Part shown: positions 26,984 through 35,572 of the stretch, piece after piece
Numbering within the stretch: position 1 is the first letter of the stretch
Layout of the letters: each line of letters begins with the position of its first letter
Assembly (NCBI GenBank): GCA_963669315.1
Contig: OY770021.1
Span: 3,286,001-3,350,000, forward strand
Origin: SZUA-547 sp963669315
GTDB taxonomy: Bacteria; Pseudomonadota; Alphaproteobacteria; Rhodobacterales; Rhodobacteraceae
Length of the DNA: 64,000 nt
Reading direction: 5' to 3'
Notes under the pieces: generated by a model
What the model saw: only the letters and a program-made list of their open reading frames with translations
Database searches by the model: none
Told to the model about the DNA's origin: nothing
Position numbers and translations under genes: made by a program

Positions 26984-27670
26984 GTGAGGGTAATTCGAAA
27001 GCTGAAAGCACTTTGGCGCGATGAAAAGGGGATGCATTCGATTGAGTTCCCGCTCGTCTTCTTTTTCATGTTCATGTTCGTCATGTTCGCGTTTCAGGTC
27101 GCTTTCGCGATGTTCGAGTTGATTTCGGTGGAAAAGGCCGCCCACGCAGCTGCGCGGATCGCCGCTGTCCGAGATCCCGTCCATACGAGCGTGCCTTCCA
27201 CCAATGCGGCCGTTTCACCGGATACACTCGGCGATTGGTGTGGCGTCGGAGCAAATTGCACAAACCCCGGCGGGCCTTGGGTTTGTAGTCTCGACAGCAC
27301 AGACACCGGCTGCGATTCCAGCCGGATGCAAGTGATCTACACCGACATGATGCGCTATGGAATTCGCGTTGCGCCTGACGATATGACGATTTCCTATACT
27401 TATGGGTGGTTGGGCTATGCCGGAGGTCCGTTTGCGCCGATTGTTGAGGTGACCATTGAATCTCGGCCGTTTTTGTTCAGTTTTGTGCCGTTGATCGGCG
27501 GTGATTTGGTTCGCCGTCCAGTGACGGCTACCGCTGTTGGCGAAGATCTGGCGACCAACTATACTGGGTTTGCCAGCAGCACTTCCAGCACGAGCACCAG
27601 CACATCGACGTCGACCACCACCTCCAGCACGAGCGGTGGTGATGATACATCGACGTCTAGCGGCGGCTAG
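26984..27670 (+). CDS. TadE-like pseudopilin protein with Ser/Thr-rich tail
   Basis: 228 residues beginning at a GTG 3 bp after the previous stop. It has the same layout as its neighbour: charged start, KGMHSIEFPLVFFFMFMFVM membrane helix containing the conserved Glu, and VEKAAHAAARIAAVR. The exported domain contains several Cys (WCGVGANC, WVCSLDSTDTGC) that could form disulfides. It ends in a low-complexity run of Ser and Thr (about residues 198-228), possibly a flexible or modified surface tail. No Tad ATPase, secretin or prepilin peptidase gene is in the window. Confidence 0.8.
   Translation: MRVIRKLKALWRDEKGMHSIEFPLVFFFMFMFVMFAFQVAFAMFELISVEKAAHAAARIAAVRDPVHTSVPSTNAAVSPDTLGDWCGVGANCTNPGGPWVCSLDSTDTGCDSSRMQVIYTDMMRYGIRVAPDDMTISYTYGWLGYAGGPFAPIVEVTIESRPFLFSFVPLIGGDLVRRPVTATAVGEDLATNYTGFASSTSSTSTSTSTSTTTSSTSGGDDTSTSSGG
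27575..27667 (+). repeat. Low-complexity Ser/Thr codon repeat
   Basis: Tandem-like AGC/ACC/ACG/TCG codons encode about 30 residues made almost only of Ser, Thr and Gly at the C terminus of the last pilin-like gene. The repeat unit is imperfect, but such DNA is prone to slippage, so tail length may vary between strains. Confidence 0.6.
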
Positions 27671-28092
27671 CGGCGGCAACAGCAACGGCGGCAATCCACA
27701 TAACTAGTTTACTAGCCTAAGCGCCTGATGGCGCGAGATTATGCCGCGTGATCAATTCGGCGCGGACATAGCAAGATTCAGGATCGGCGCCGCGCTTTTC
27801 ATGCCGGCGCCGATTGCTGTTGTGAGATATCAAACCGCCCGGAAGTGAAGTGGCTCTGGTTTTCGGGCGGCTCGGCGATGTTTTCAAAGTGGAACCAGGT
27901 TAGATTTCACGCCGACGCGCTCGAACCAGGTCAGCAGCGGAGCAATTTTCGGCCTCGGCGATTTCGCGCTTCCTGGCGGTGCTGGTGTTGAAGCACCCTG
28001 TGAAGAGGAGGCCGCGCAATGTTGAGCACCTATTCCGTCGCCATCGCCGAGACAACGCGGTCCGCAAATCACCGGCTGCGAGAGGCGCACTG
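27671..28092. other. Intergenic region, no gene seen
   Basis: 422 bp between the pilin-like operon and the chimeric kinase/recombinase ORF. The start repeats GGCGGC-rich sequence from the previous reading frame. I find no convincing ORF, tRNA or clear terminator. The right end would contain the former promoter of the sugar-kinase gene. Confidence 0.4.
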
Positions 28093-28782
28093 ATGTTTGT
28101 CGTCTGCGGAGAAGCCCTTTGGGATCTGTTCGCTGTCGAGCAAGGCGGCGCGCTTGAATTCGACGCGCGGATCGGCGGCTCTCCTTTCAATGTCGCCGTC
28201 GGCCTGTCGCGGCTGGGGCAGAGGCGCGATCGCTGGCTCAGCGAAGAAGAACTTCAAAGGCTTTGGGCAGCGTTGGATGAATACCCTGACTATCCGCCAG
28301 CCAACGCAATCCAGCTGCAGATTCTCACCGGCGCGCGGTTGGGCGAAGTCCTCAGAGCGAGGCGCGCTGATTTCGACCTTTCCCGCGGCGTTTGGACCAA
28401 GCCGTCTTACGAGACGAAGCAGAAGCGCACTGAACATGTGCCGTTGGGCGAAGATGCCGCCGGTATCGTTGAGAGGGTCATCCAAACATCGAGCGGCGAT
28501 TCCGAGTGGTTGTTTCCCGGCCGCAAGGAAGGCGAGCCGCTCAAGGACATTAAGAGATCTTGGATGTCTCTGCTCAAACATGCGAGCATCGAGGATTACC
28601 GGAGGCACGACAACCGCCACACCTATGCGTCTCATCTGGTGTCGTCGGGTCTCAGCCTCGAAGTGGTCGGGCGGCTGCTGGGCCATACATCGGCGCAGAC
28701 GACCAAGCGATATGCGCACCTTGCCGACGACGCGCTGCGAGAGGCCAATAACGTCTTTGGTCGGAAACTGCCAAACCGCTGA
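28093..28782 (+). pseudogene. Chimeric ORF: PfkB sugar-kinase N terminus joined to tyrosine recombinase catalytic domain
   Basis: Codons 1-43 (28093-28221) are the start of a fructokinase-like PfkB protein: FVVCGEALWDLF and the substrate-site GGSPFNVAVGLSRLGQ. From 28222 the frame continues as a phage-type integrase without its N-terminal DNA-binding domain. It carries LSEEELQRLWAAL, the catalytic Arg in TGARLGEVL, the HDNRHTYASHL His-x-x-Arg box, LLGHTSAQTTKRYAHL with His and the nucleophile Tyr. Neither part is a complete family member. The rest of the kinase is not downstream. The likely origin is insertion or deletion by a mobile element inside a sugar-kinase gene. Because the frame is intact, a 229-residue fusion may still be made. 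Confidence 0.82.
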
Positions 28783-29471
28783 AGCCAAGCTTGGTCAAGG
28801 CGGGTTCAGCCCAGCCCCGTCAGTCCGGGCTCGACTGGACCACGGACGCCCTATGCCAATTGCCGCCACCAGTAGGCGTTTGGCGTTTCCTTTTTGATGG
28901 GGGGCGTCTTGCCCTTGGAGCGGGCAATCAAGAAATCGGAAAGCTGTGGCACATGGTCTCGCGCTTCAGAAGGGGGGGGTGGGTCGATCTCTATAGCTTT
29001 TCGGTGGAAGACCGGAGGCCCCCGGCCGCCAATCATAAACCGTAACAAAAAAGGTTCCGAGGTTGCCTGGATCGGGCGTGAAGATGGAATTGCGGCATAG
29101 ATCTTGGCGTCGATATACGGCCCAGACCACAAGATCGCCCAAGCTCCGCGGCGGTACAACACGATCTCCCCGAAGCGGCAATTCGTTCGAGTTAGGCGGC
29201 CAGAGTTCATTCCGGTCGTTCGCTGCGCCCAAGTCCGATGTCTCACATGCGAGACAATGCCAACATCGGACAAATGTCTGGTTTCGGTGCGCACTCAGGC
29301 ACTCAAGACATTCACTAAGGTTCCGGCCATCAGCTGGAGCACACCAGTTCTAGTCGTAGACGGCGCCCACTTAGGCATCCTGGGGACCCGCCAAAAAGTG
29401 CGTGTACACGTGTTGCCGCTTGTCCATAGTCTTCGCGGAGCGTGCACGCTTGCTGATCGAAAAGCACTCAA
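28783..29471. other. Intergenic region with possible mobile-element remnants
   Basis: 689 bp between the chimeric ORF and dgoA. Short ORFs exist on both strands, but none has recognisable domains, a convincing ribosome site or typical codon use, and no kinase 3' end is found. It probably consists of decayed sequence left by the event that produced the chimera, plus the dgoA 3' end region. Confidence 0.4.
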
Positions 29472-30080
29472 TCATGCTCGAACCGCCGCATCGTATGCGG
29501 CAACGATCTTTTTGGCGCGCTGGCCGACTTCGGTGGCGTCAAAGCCAGGTTTGTAGAGGTTGGAGCCGACGCCGAAGCCGCTTGCGCCCGCCTTGAGCCA
29601 TTCGGCGAAGTTATTGGGCCCCACGCCGCCCACGGCGTAGGTTTCAGTTCCTTTGGGCAGCACTGCGGCGATCGCTTCGAGCCCCTTTGATCCTATGAGA
29701 AAAGATGGAAAGAACTTCAGGCCATCGGCGCCGCATCTGAGCGCGGCAAAGCACTCCGTGGGCGTGGCGACGCCCGGATATGACGCCATGCCCGCCGCCT
29801 TGGTCGCCTCGATCACCGCCGGGTTGCAATCCGGCGAGACGATCATCGCGCCACCAACAGATCGCACATCGGCCACCTGTGCTTCCGTCAGGACCGTTCC
29901 CGCGCCGATCTGCGCTTGATCGCCGAACTCCTTAGCGAGACGCCCGATCGAGGCCAGAGGATCGGGCGAGTTGAGCGGCACCTCGATGCTGCTGACGCCA
30001 ACTGCGATTAGCGCGCGCCCGATCTCCAGCGTCTCGCCCGGCTGAATTCCTCGTAAAATGGCGATGATCTTGCGGCTCAT
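29472..30080 (-). CDS. dgoA: 2-dehydro-3-deoxy-6-phosphogalactonate aldolase
   Basis: Cleaves KDPGal to pyruvate and glyceraldehyde-3-phosphate in the De Ley-Doudoroff pathway. The 202-residue class I aldolase of the KDPG/KDPGal family shows IIAILRGI at the start, the Glu in SSIEVPLNSP, the GAGTVLT strand and the Schiff-base Lys in GLKFFPS, and the phosphate-site Gly-rich AVGGVGPNNF. EVPLNSP rather than EITLRTP-like residues favour the galactonate branch over KDPG aldolase. It overlaps dgoK by 4 bp, supporting this assignment. Confidence 0.92.
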   Translation of the reverse strand: MSRKIIAILRGIQPGETLEIGRALIAVGVSSIEVPLNSPDPLASIGRLAKEFGDQAQIGAGTVLTEAQVADVRSVGGAMIVSPDCNPAVIEATKAAGMASYPGVATPTECFAALRCGADGLKFFPSFLIGSKGLEAIAAVLPKGTETYAVGGVGPNNFAEWLKAGASGFGVGSNLYKPGFDATEVGQRAKKIVAAYDAAVRA

Positions 30081-30994
30081 GGCGTTTCCTTCATGCTGCT
30101 TTCAAAGGCCGCAGTCAGACCGGCCAGCGTCATGGCGTCGCCTCCGGCCAGTTCGGCCTGCGTTCCCTGCGCCATGAGCGCGGCTGAATAAAGGTTGGAC
30201 AAGGTTTCCGCCCCGATCAGGATTACATGTTGGCCGAGCCAATAGGGCCGCGCGCCGGCCAACTCCAGACCGATCAGAAATCCGGATAGTCGCGCGCGAG
30301 CCGTGGCGGGCGGCAGGCTCTCCAGCAGAGCTGAGGCGCGAATGGAGAAGAGATCCGCCGCAAGGGTTTGAGGGCGCGCCATGGCGTCGTCGATGGCCTC
30401 AGCGAAGGCCGCGCCGTCCCACCCGTCGCTGCTTATTCCATGGCGCAGTACGGAGCGCTCAGACAGCAGCGAAAACAGCTCGCCCGTCATGAATGTGCGA
30501 AAGCTGACAATCTCTCCCGCGCTGATATGCGCCCATTTCGTGTGCGTTCCCGGAAGGCAGATCACCCCGTCGAAGCCCGGGTTCTGGGCGAGATATCCCG
30601 CGATCTGCGTTTCCTCGCCCCGCATCACATCCGCGGGTTTCGATTGGCTGACGCCGGGCAGGATGCGGACGGTCAATCTGGGGTCATCGACCGGCGCGAG
30701 AATAGCGCTATTCGCGCCCGGCGGCGGACAGGGCGCCGCGTCGTATGGCGCCTCCACCCAGCCTTGGCGCGCGCCGACCATGCCGCAGGCGATGACCGGC
30801 GTTTGGCGTCCTTCGCGCAGATAGGTATCGATCAACGACAGAAGCGCCGGCTCGAACTGCTCCGGCGAAAGCCGCCCCATGCCATCCGCTGAGGACAGCG
30901 CGGCGATTTGCTCGCCCCTCGGCCCGAAAATCCAGACGCGAAGATGGGTCGTTCCCCAATCCGCTGCTATCCAACTGATGGATTGATCCGCCAT
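30077..30994 (-). CDS. dgoK: 2-dehydro-3-deoxygalactonokinase
   Basis: Phosphorylates 2-keto-3-deoxygalactonate with ATP before DgoA cleavage. The 305-residue protein belongs to the DgoK family: N-terminal phosphate motif AADWGTTHLRVW, central ICLPGTHTKWAHI with the conserved Gly-Thr-His-Thr-Lys, and FMTGELFSLLS. It is encoded just upstream of dgoA with a 4-bp ATGA overlap and 22 bp downstream of fbp, in a four-gene minus-strand operon fba-fbp-dgoK-dgoA. Confidence 0.92.
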   Translation of the reverse strand: MADQSISWIAADWGTTHLRVWIFGPRGEQIAALSSADGMGRLSPEQFEPALLSLIDTYLREGRQTPVIACGMVGARQGWVEAPYDAAPCPPPGANSAILAPVDDPRLTVRILPGVSQSKPADVMRGEETQIAGYLAQNPGFDGVICLPGTHTKWAHISAGEIVSFRTFMTGELFSLLSERSVLRHGISSDGWDGAAFAEAIDDAMARPQTLAADLFSIRASALLESLPPATARARLSGFLIGLELAGARPYWLGQHVILIGAETLSNLYSAALMAQGTQAELAGGDAMTLAGLTAAFESSMKETP

Positions 30995-31016
30995 CGCGCT
31001 ATCCCGTCACCGCCTC

Positions 31017-32036
31017 CTACTTCGCCTCGTCCCAAGTCTTATGCAGTTCCACAACGCGGCTGACTTCGTCGCGCGATCCCAGGATCACCGGCACCCGCTG
31101 GTGCGGCGACTCTGGAGGGATCTCCATGATCCGTTCGCGCCCCGTGGATGCGAGACCGCCGGCCTGCTCGACGAGAAAGCTCATCGGATTGGCCTCATAG
31201 AAGAGACGCAGCTTGCCGCCCGCGTCTCGGTTCTTCTCATCGACCGGATAAAGGAACACGCCGCCGCGCATCAGGATGCGATGCACCTCAGCCACCATCG
31301 AGGCCACCCAGCGCATGTTGTAGGTCCGCCCGCGCGGACCGTTTTCGCCGGAAATGCATTCCTCCACATACTGCCTGACCGGCGGCTCCCACCACTTCTC
31401 GCGCGAGGCGTTGATCGCAAATTCAGGCGTCGCAGCCGGGATTTGAATGTTCGGGTGCGTCAGCCTGAACTCTCCGATATCGCCGTCCAGTGTGAATCCG
31501 TTGACCCCATGACCGGTGGTGAGCACCATCATCGTCGAGGGGCCGTACATGGCGTAGCCTGCGCAGATCTGTTCGACGCCCGGTCTAAGAACGGTCTCGT
31601 GGGTAATCTCGGTCACGCCCTCCGGCAATTTTAGGACAGAGAAGATCGAACCGACGGAGACATTCACGTCGATGTTTGAAGACCCGTCGAGAGGATCGAA
31701 CAGCAGCGCGTAGCGGCCCTTAGGATATTTCGCAGGGATCGGCTGGATCTCGTCCATTTCCTCAGAGACCAGCGCCCCCAGATTTCCGCCGAACGAGCAG
31801 CGCTCAAGGAAAATATCGTTCGAAAGCAGGTCCAGCTTCTTTTGCGTCTCGCCCTGAACGTTCTCCGTCTCCAAACTGCCGAGGACGTCGGCGAGCGCGC
31901 CATTCTTCAACGCGTTCGCGATCGATTTACACGCCGTGGCGACGTCGTGGAGCAGCATCGTCACGCGTTCGTCCCCGCCATGACGGCGTTGTTCCTCGAT
32001 CAGGAACTGAATCAGGGTGATCTTGGTGTTGGACAT
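31017..32036 (-). CDS. fbp: Class I fructose-1,6-bisphosphatase
   Basis: Hydrolyses fructose-1,6-bisphosphate in gluconeogenesis. Visible signatures are the metal site FDPLDGSSNIDVN, the YAMYGPSTMMVLTTG segment, and the substrate segment GRTYNMRWVASMVAEVHRIL. The frame opens at 32057, but the ATG at 32036 is preceded by AAGGATG at correct spacing and starts the family-typical TKITLIQFL segment, so it is preferred (339 residues). Its place between fba and dgoK suggests that triose phosphate from sugar acids is sent back to hexose phosphate. Confidence 0.93.
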   Translation of the reverse strand: MSNTKITLIQFLIEEQRRHGGDERVTMLLHDVATACKSIANALKNGALADVLGSLETENVQGETQKKLDLLSNDIFLERCSFGGNLGALVSEEMDEIQPIPAKYPKGRYALLFDPLDGSSNIDVNVSVGSIFSVLKLPEGVTEITHETVLRPGVEQICAGYAMYGPSTMMVLTTGHGVNGFTLDGDIGEFRLTHPNIQIPAATPEFAINASREKWWEPPVRQYVEECISGENGPRGRTYNMRWVASMVAEVHRILMRGGVFLYPVDEKNRDAGGKLRLFYEANPMSFLVEQAGGLASTGRERIMEIPPESPHQRVPVILGSRDEVSRVVELHKTWDEAK

Positions 32037-32072
32037 GGGCTCATCCTTCGCAGTCATCGGCGTCGATGCGGC

Positions 32073-33137
32073 TCAGCGCACTTGTTGCGTCAGGGCGCCG
32101 TTTTGATACCTGGTCGCCATGTCAGAGAGCGGTATTGGGGTGATGCGAGGCCCGTTTCCAGCGCAGCCAAACCGCTCATACCGCTCTGCGCAAAGCGCTT
32201 TCGTGGCGGCGACCCCTTGCTTCAGATAACCGCGAATGTCGAAGGAAGCCGGGTTTTCCTTCATGTACTTGCGAATGGCGCCGGTCACGGCCATCCGGAT
32301 ATCTGTGTCGATATTTACCTTGCGGACGCCGTGTCTGATGCCGCGTTCGACCTCTTCAAGCGGCACGCCAAAGGTTTGCGGGATCTCGCCGCCATACTCG
32401 TTGATCACGTCCTGCAATTCCTGCGGAACGGTCGAAGCCCCGTGCATCACCAGATGGGTCGATGGCAGACGCTCGTGGATCTCTTGCAGCGTATCCATCG
32501 CCAGAATGTCGCCGGTCGGCTTTCGCGTGAATTTATAGGCGCCGTGCGACGTTCCGATCGCCACCGCCAGCGCGTCGACGTCGGTTTCTTTCACGAACTG
32601 AGCCGCTTCATCCGGGTCTGTGACGAGCTTGTCGTGCTCCAGCACCCCTTCAAATCCGTGGCCGTCCTCGGCTTCGCCAGCGCCGGATTCAAGTGATCCC
32701 AGGCAGCCGATTTCACCTTCGACCGAGACGCCGCGGGCATGGGCGGCTTCAACGACGCTCGATGTGACGCCCTTGTTGTAGTCATAGTCAGAGGGCGTTT
32801 TGCCGTCCGCCTCCAGAGAGCCATCCATCATGACGGATGAAAATCCGAGTTCCATCGCCTCGTCGCATGTGGCCGGGCTGCTGCCGTGGTCGAGGTGCAT
32901 GCAGATCGGAATGTGCGGCCAGGTCTCGACCGCCGACTGCACCAGATGGCGAAGCGTAAAGTCGCCGGCATAGGATCTTGCGCTTTTCGTCGCCTGAAGA
33001 ATCACCGGGCTGTCGGTCGCGTCCGCCGCCTGCATCACGCCGAGCATCGTCTCCATATTGGTGATGTTGAAAGCCGGCATGCCGTAGCCGCGCTCGGCCG
33101 CATGATCCAGAATTTGTCTCAATGACACCAAAGGCAT
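32073..33137 (-). CDS. fba: Class II fructose-bisphosphate aldolase
   Basis: Zn2+-dependent aldolase joining dihydroxyacetone phosphate and glyceraldehyde-3-phosphate. The 354-residue protein shows the zinc ligand histidine in CMHLDHGSS, the SVMMDGS strand, EGEIGCLGSLE, the HGASTVPQEL loop with another ligand, and VRKVNIDTDIRMA. This is the CbbA-like subgroup common in proteobacteria. The start at 33137 is preceded by GGGAAG. It is first gene of the minus-strand operon and divergent from the FadR-type regulator. Confidence 0.94.
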   Translation of the reverse strand: MPLVSLRQILDHAAERGYGMPAFNITNMETMLGVMQAADATDSPVILQATKSARSYAGDFTLRHLVQSAVETWPHIPICMHLDHGSSPATCDEAMELGFSSVMMDGSLEADGKTPSDYDYNKGVTSSVVEAAHARGVSVEGEIGCLGSLESGAGEAEDGHGFEGVLEHDKLVTDPDEAAQFVKETDVDALAVAIGTSHGAYKFTRKPTGDILAMDTLQEIHERLPSTHLVMHGASTVPQELQDVINEYGGEIPQTFGVPLEEVERGIRHGVRKVNIDTDIRMAVTGAIRKYMKENPASFDIRGYLKQGVAATKALCAERYERFGCAGNGPRITPIPLSDMATRYQNGALTQQVR

Positions 33138-33538
33138 GGCGCTTCCCTCTTCCCGTTATCTCTCGACGCGCGGCTCATCTCGCGCTACCGCACAGTTGAT
33201 CTTCTTCGGCTTCCTGGCTCGTGTCGATGCGGCTTGAAGAACATGGACAACACTATCGGCCGCATAATTATTTCCGACTGCCCCGATGGGTGGGTGGGGT
33301 TGTCCAGCCTGAACTCGCTAGAAGGACATCGCACATCACTGGAATCGGCTGCCGCCGAGCAGGGCGAACCTACACGGTTTTCTTCTCCGCCCGCGGCCCT
33401 TCGTCAATTGGGTCGGCGGCCTGGAAATCAGAGAAACAAAGAAGCGTCGCAATGAAATGACGAAAACGAATCGGTGAGGTGCGGATAGGAGCGCTTAAAC
33501 TGGAGCGAAATTAGTCCCACCGCTTCAATCAATCTCTC
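33138..33538. other. Divergent intergenic region between fba and the FadR-type gene
   Basis: 401 bp between the fba start and the operator cluster. Small ORFs here have no recognisable domain. The promoters for the fba operon must lie here. I see no clear -35/-10 pair in the first 250 bp; the operator-containing part is described separately. Confidence 0.4.
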
Positions 33539-33612
33539 TTGTCTGATGTTTTCATTCAAAAAACAGACATGGATTGACTAAATGTCTGAATTGAGTCAGA
33601 TAATGTCTGACT
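33539..33612 (+). promoter_or_regulatory. Operator cluster of TGTCTGA half-sites upstream of FadR-type regulator
   Basis: Three TGTCTGA copies (33540-33546, 33583-33589, 33604-33610) and an inverted CAGACA (33564-33569) occur within 74 bp. The last copy is half of a perfect palindrome, AGTCAGA and TCTGACT separated by TAATG (33594-33612), ending 16 bp before the regulator ATG. Repressors of the GntR/FadR family bind such short inverted repeats, so autoregulation and control of the adjacent sugar-acid genes is likely. Confidence 0.7.
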
Positions 33613-33628
33613 AGGAGCAAATCTGGCG

Positions 33629-34411
33629 ATGAGCGAACGCAAACAGAGCGCGATAAAGGCTGACAGCCGAGGAAACTGGGTTGCGGAAAGTCTTGCGAAA
33701 CAAGTGTTTCTCGGAGCGTACCGGCCGGGCGAGATGTTGCCTAAGGAGACCGAACTGGTGAAAGAGCTGTCAGTCAGCCGAGCTTCAGTAAGAAGCGGCC
33801 TTCAGACTATGGCTTCCCTCGGAGTAATCAAGCGGCAGGTCGCGCACGGGACGGTCGTCAGCGACTTTCGCGAGTGGAACATGCTCGACCCTAGGATAAG
33901 CCAGTGGATGGTCGACTACGCCAGCCCCAATCCGGACTTCCTGCAGCACATTTATGAATTTCGCTATTCCTGCGAGCCGTACATTTCCGCAGTGGCCGCG
34001 ACCCGAGCGACGGCGCGCGACCTGCTGGCGATCGAGACCGCGTTCGAGGGGATGGAGAACGCGGTGCGCAGCGGCACCTATCTCGATTTTAGCCGCGCGG
34101 ACATCGCCTTTCACACGGCGATCTATCAAGCGACCCACAACCTGATCTGGTCGCAGTTGGCGCATATTCTCAAGCCAGCGGTCCTGCTGGTGATTGAGGA
34201 ATCAAATGCGACCGCAGACGGATTGGGCGAAAGCCTCGAGAACCACCGCGTCGTCATGGAGTGCATCCGTCTGCGCCAGTTTTCGAACGCTTATGACGCC
34301 GCGGCCCGCGTTCTCGATCAAACCGCTGTTGATCTGGGCTTATCTCGCGCATCAGCGGACAGTGGGCCGCTCGCCATGATGAAGGCGCGCGCCATCATGG
34401 GAGAAAACTGA
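33629..34411 (+). CDS. FadR-subfamily GntR transcriptional regulator
   Basis: 260 residues: winged helix-turn-helix at about 15-80 (EMLPKETELVKELSVSRASVRSGLQTMASLG and the wing VIKRQVAHGTVV), then a helical FCD effector domain with the metal-binding pattern of Asp and His residues (DIAFHTAIYQAT, SLENHRVVMEC). It most likely responds to a sugar-acid intermediate such as galactonate or KDGal. It sits between the divergent fba-fbp-dgoKA operon and the dctPQM-dgoD-gntK operon, and its own upstream region holds a palindromic operator. Confidence 0.9.
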   Translation: MSERKQSAIKADSRGNWVAESLAKQVFLGAYRPGEMLPKETELVKELSVSRASVRSGLQTMASLGVIKRQVAHGTVVSDFREWNMLDPRISQWMVDYASPNPDFLQHIYEFRYSCEPYISAVAATRATARDLLAIETAFEGMENAVRSGTYLDFSRADIAFHTAIYQATHNLIWSQLAHILKPAVLLVIEESNATADGLGESLENHRVVMECIRLRQFSNAYDAAARVLDQTAVDLGLSRASADSGPLAMMKARAIMGEN

Positions 34412-34481
34412 CCCCGGCGCCGCGCCGGACTGACGATACGAAACTTCAACCAAAACTTTCTACCTAATGGGAGGACTTCCA

Positions 34482-35504
34482 ATGAAATCACTACGGTATT
34501 CAACGCTACTCGCAGCGGTGGCCGGCCTTGCCCTCGTGGGCCAGGCGGCGGCTGCTGACTACGAATTTAGATTCCAGTCAAGCGATCCCTCCGGCAACCC
34601 GAACTTCATCCTCCAGACAGGATGGACTGAGGCGCTCGCCGAGCGGACGGGCGGCAAAGTAAGTGTAGAGCTGTTGCCGGTTGGCTCGATCGTTGAGCAC
34701 GCCGAAACGCAGGACGCCATCGCCGCCGGTATTCTGGACGGCCACATCACCGACACGTCCTATTTCACCGGGAAAGACGCCGGGTTCGGCCTGATCGCCA
34801 ACCCTGTCGGCGCCTGGTCATCCCCTGAGCAGATGTTCGAGTTCGTGGAGAATGGCGGCGGCAAAGAGCTGATGAATGAGCTGGTGCAGCCCTATGGCCT
34901 CCACTTCATCGGCGCCACGACGCCCGGTCTCGAGGCGTTCGTCTCCAAGGTTCCGATCGACACCGTAGACGGGCTGAAAGGCGTGAAAATGCGTGCGCCT
35001 GAGGGACTTGTGCAGCAAGTATTCGCCGCCGCAGGCGCGGCGCCGGTGAACCTGCCGGGTTCGGAAGTCTTCACCGCGCTCGACAAGGGCGTGATCGAGG
35101 CCGCCGACTACACCGTGTTCTCAACGAACCAGGCGCAGGGCCTGAACGATATCGCGAAGCATCCGATCTATCCCGGCTTCCACTCGATGCCGTTGGTCGA
35201 GGTGTCGATGAACAAGGACAAATGGGACGCGTTGCCGGACGACATCAAAGCCGCCTTCGAAGAGACGGTGAAGGAGTTCTCTCGCACTCAGGTCGCTGCT
35301 CTCGCCGCCAAGGACGAAGAGGCTGTTGCGGCGGCGAAAGCCGGTGGAGAGATCACCGTGCATGACTGGTCGCCCGAGGAACGCGCCAAATTCCGCGCTA
35401 TCGCTATGGGCGAGTGGGAAAAGGTCGCGACCAGAAGCCCCAATGCTCAGAAGGTCTACGACACTCTGACCGCGTATCTCAAAGAAACGGGACTCTTGCA
35501 GTAA
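34482..35504 (+). CDS. dctP: TRAP transporter solute-binding protein (DctP family)
   Basis: Periplasmic receptor of 340 residues. The cleavable signal peptide (KSLRYSTLLAAVAGLALVGQ) ends near AAAADYEF. The mature DctP fold includes the conserved region VDGLKGVKMRAPEGLVQQVF, where the Arg typically binds the substrate carboxylate, and EVFTALDKGVIEAADY. The ATG at 34482 is chosen, since GGGAGGA lies just upstream; the earlier in-frame ATG 34467 overlaps that site. With dctQ and dctM downstream and dgoD next, the substrate is probably a sugar acid such as galactonate. Confidence 0.92.
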   Translation: MKSLRYSTLLAAVAGLALVGQAAAADYEFRFQSSDPSGNPNFILQTGWTEALAERTGGKVSVELLPVGSIVEHAETQDAIAAGILDGHITDTSYFTGKDAGFGLIANPVGAWSSPEQMFEFVENGGGKELMNELVQPYGLHFIGATTPGLEAFVSKVPIDTVDGLKGVKMRAPEGLVQQVFAAAGAAPVNLPGSEVFTALDKGVIEAADYTVFSTNQAQGLNDIAKHPIYPGFHSMPLVEVSMNKDKWDALPDDIKAAFEETVKEFSRTQVAALAAKDEEAVAAAKAGGEITVHDWSPEERAKFRAIAMGEWEKVATRSPNAQKVYDTLTAYLKETGLLQ

Positions 35505-35518
35505 CCCGATAAAAAGAC

Positions 35519-35542
35519 TGGCGACGGGGCGACCCGTCGCCA
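35519..35542 (+). other. GNRA-loop hairpin between dctP and dctQ
   Basis: A perfect 10-bp stem whose arms contain GGCGACGGG and CCCGTCGCC, closed by the tetraloop GCGA. It lies 14 bp after the dctP stop, without a T-run. It could protect the dctP message end and allow more binding protein than membrane subunits. Confidence 0.7.
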
Positions 35543-35572
35543 CTCGATAAGCGCGAGGGGGGAGCCACGCCG

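Noticed and set aside
28851..29294. 147-codon minus-strand frame between the chimera and dgoA
   Set aside because: No ribosome site, no domain, and unusual composition with poly-Pro and poly-Gly parts; probably non-coding debris.
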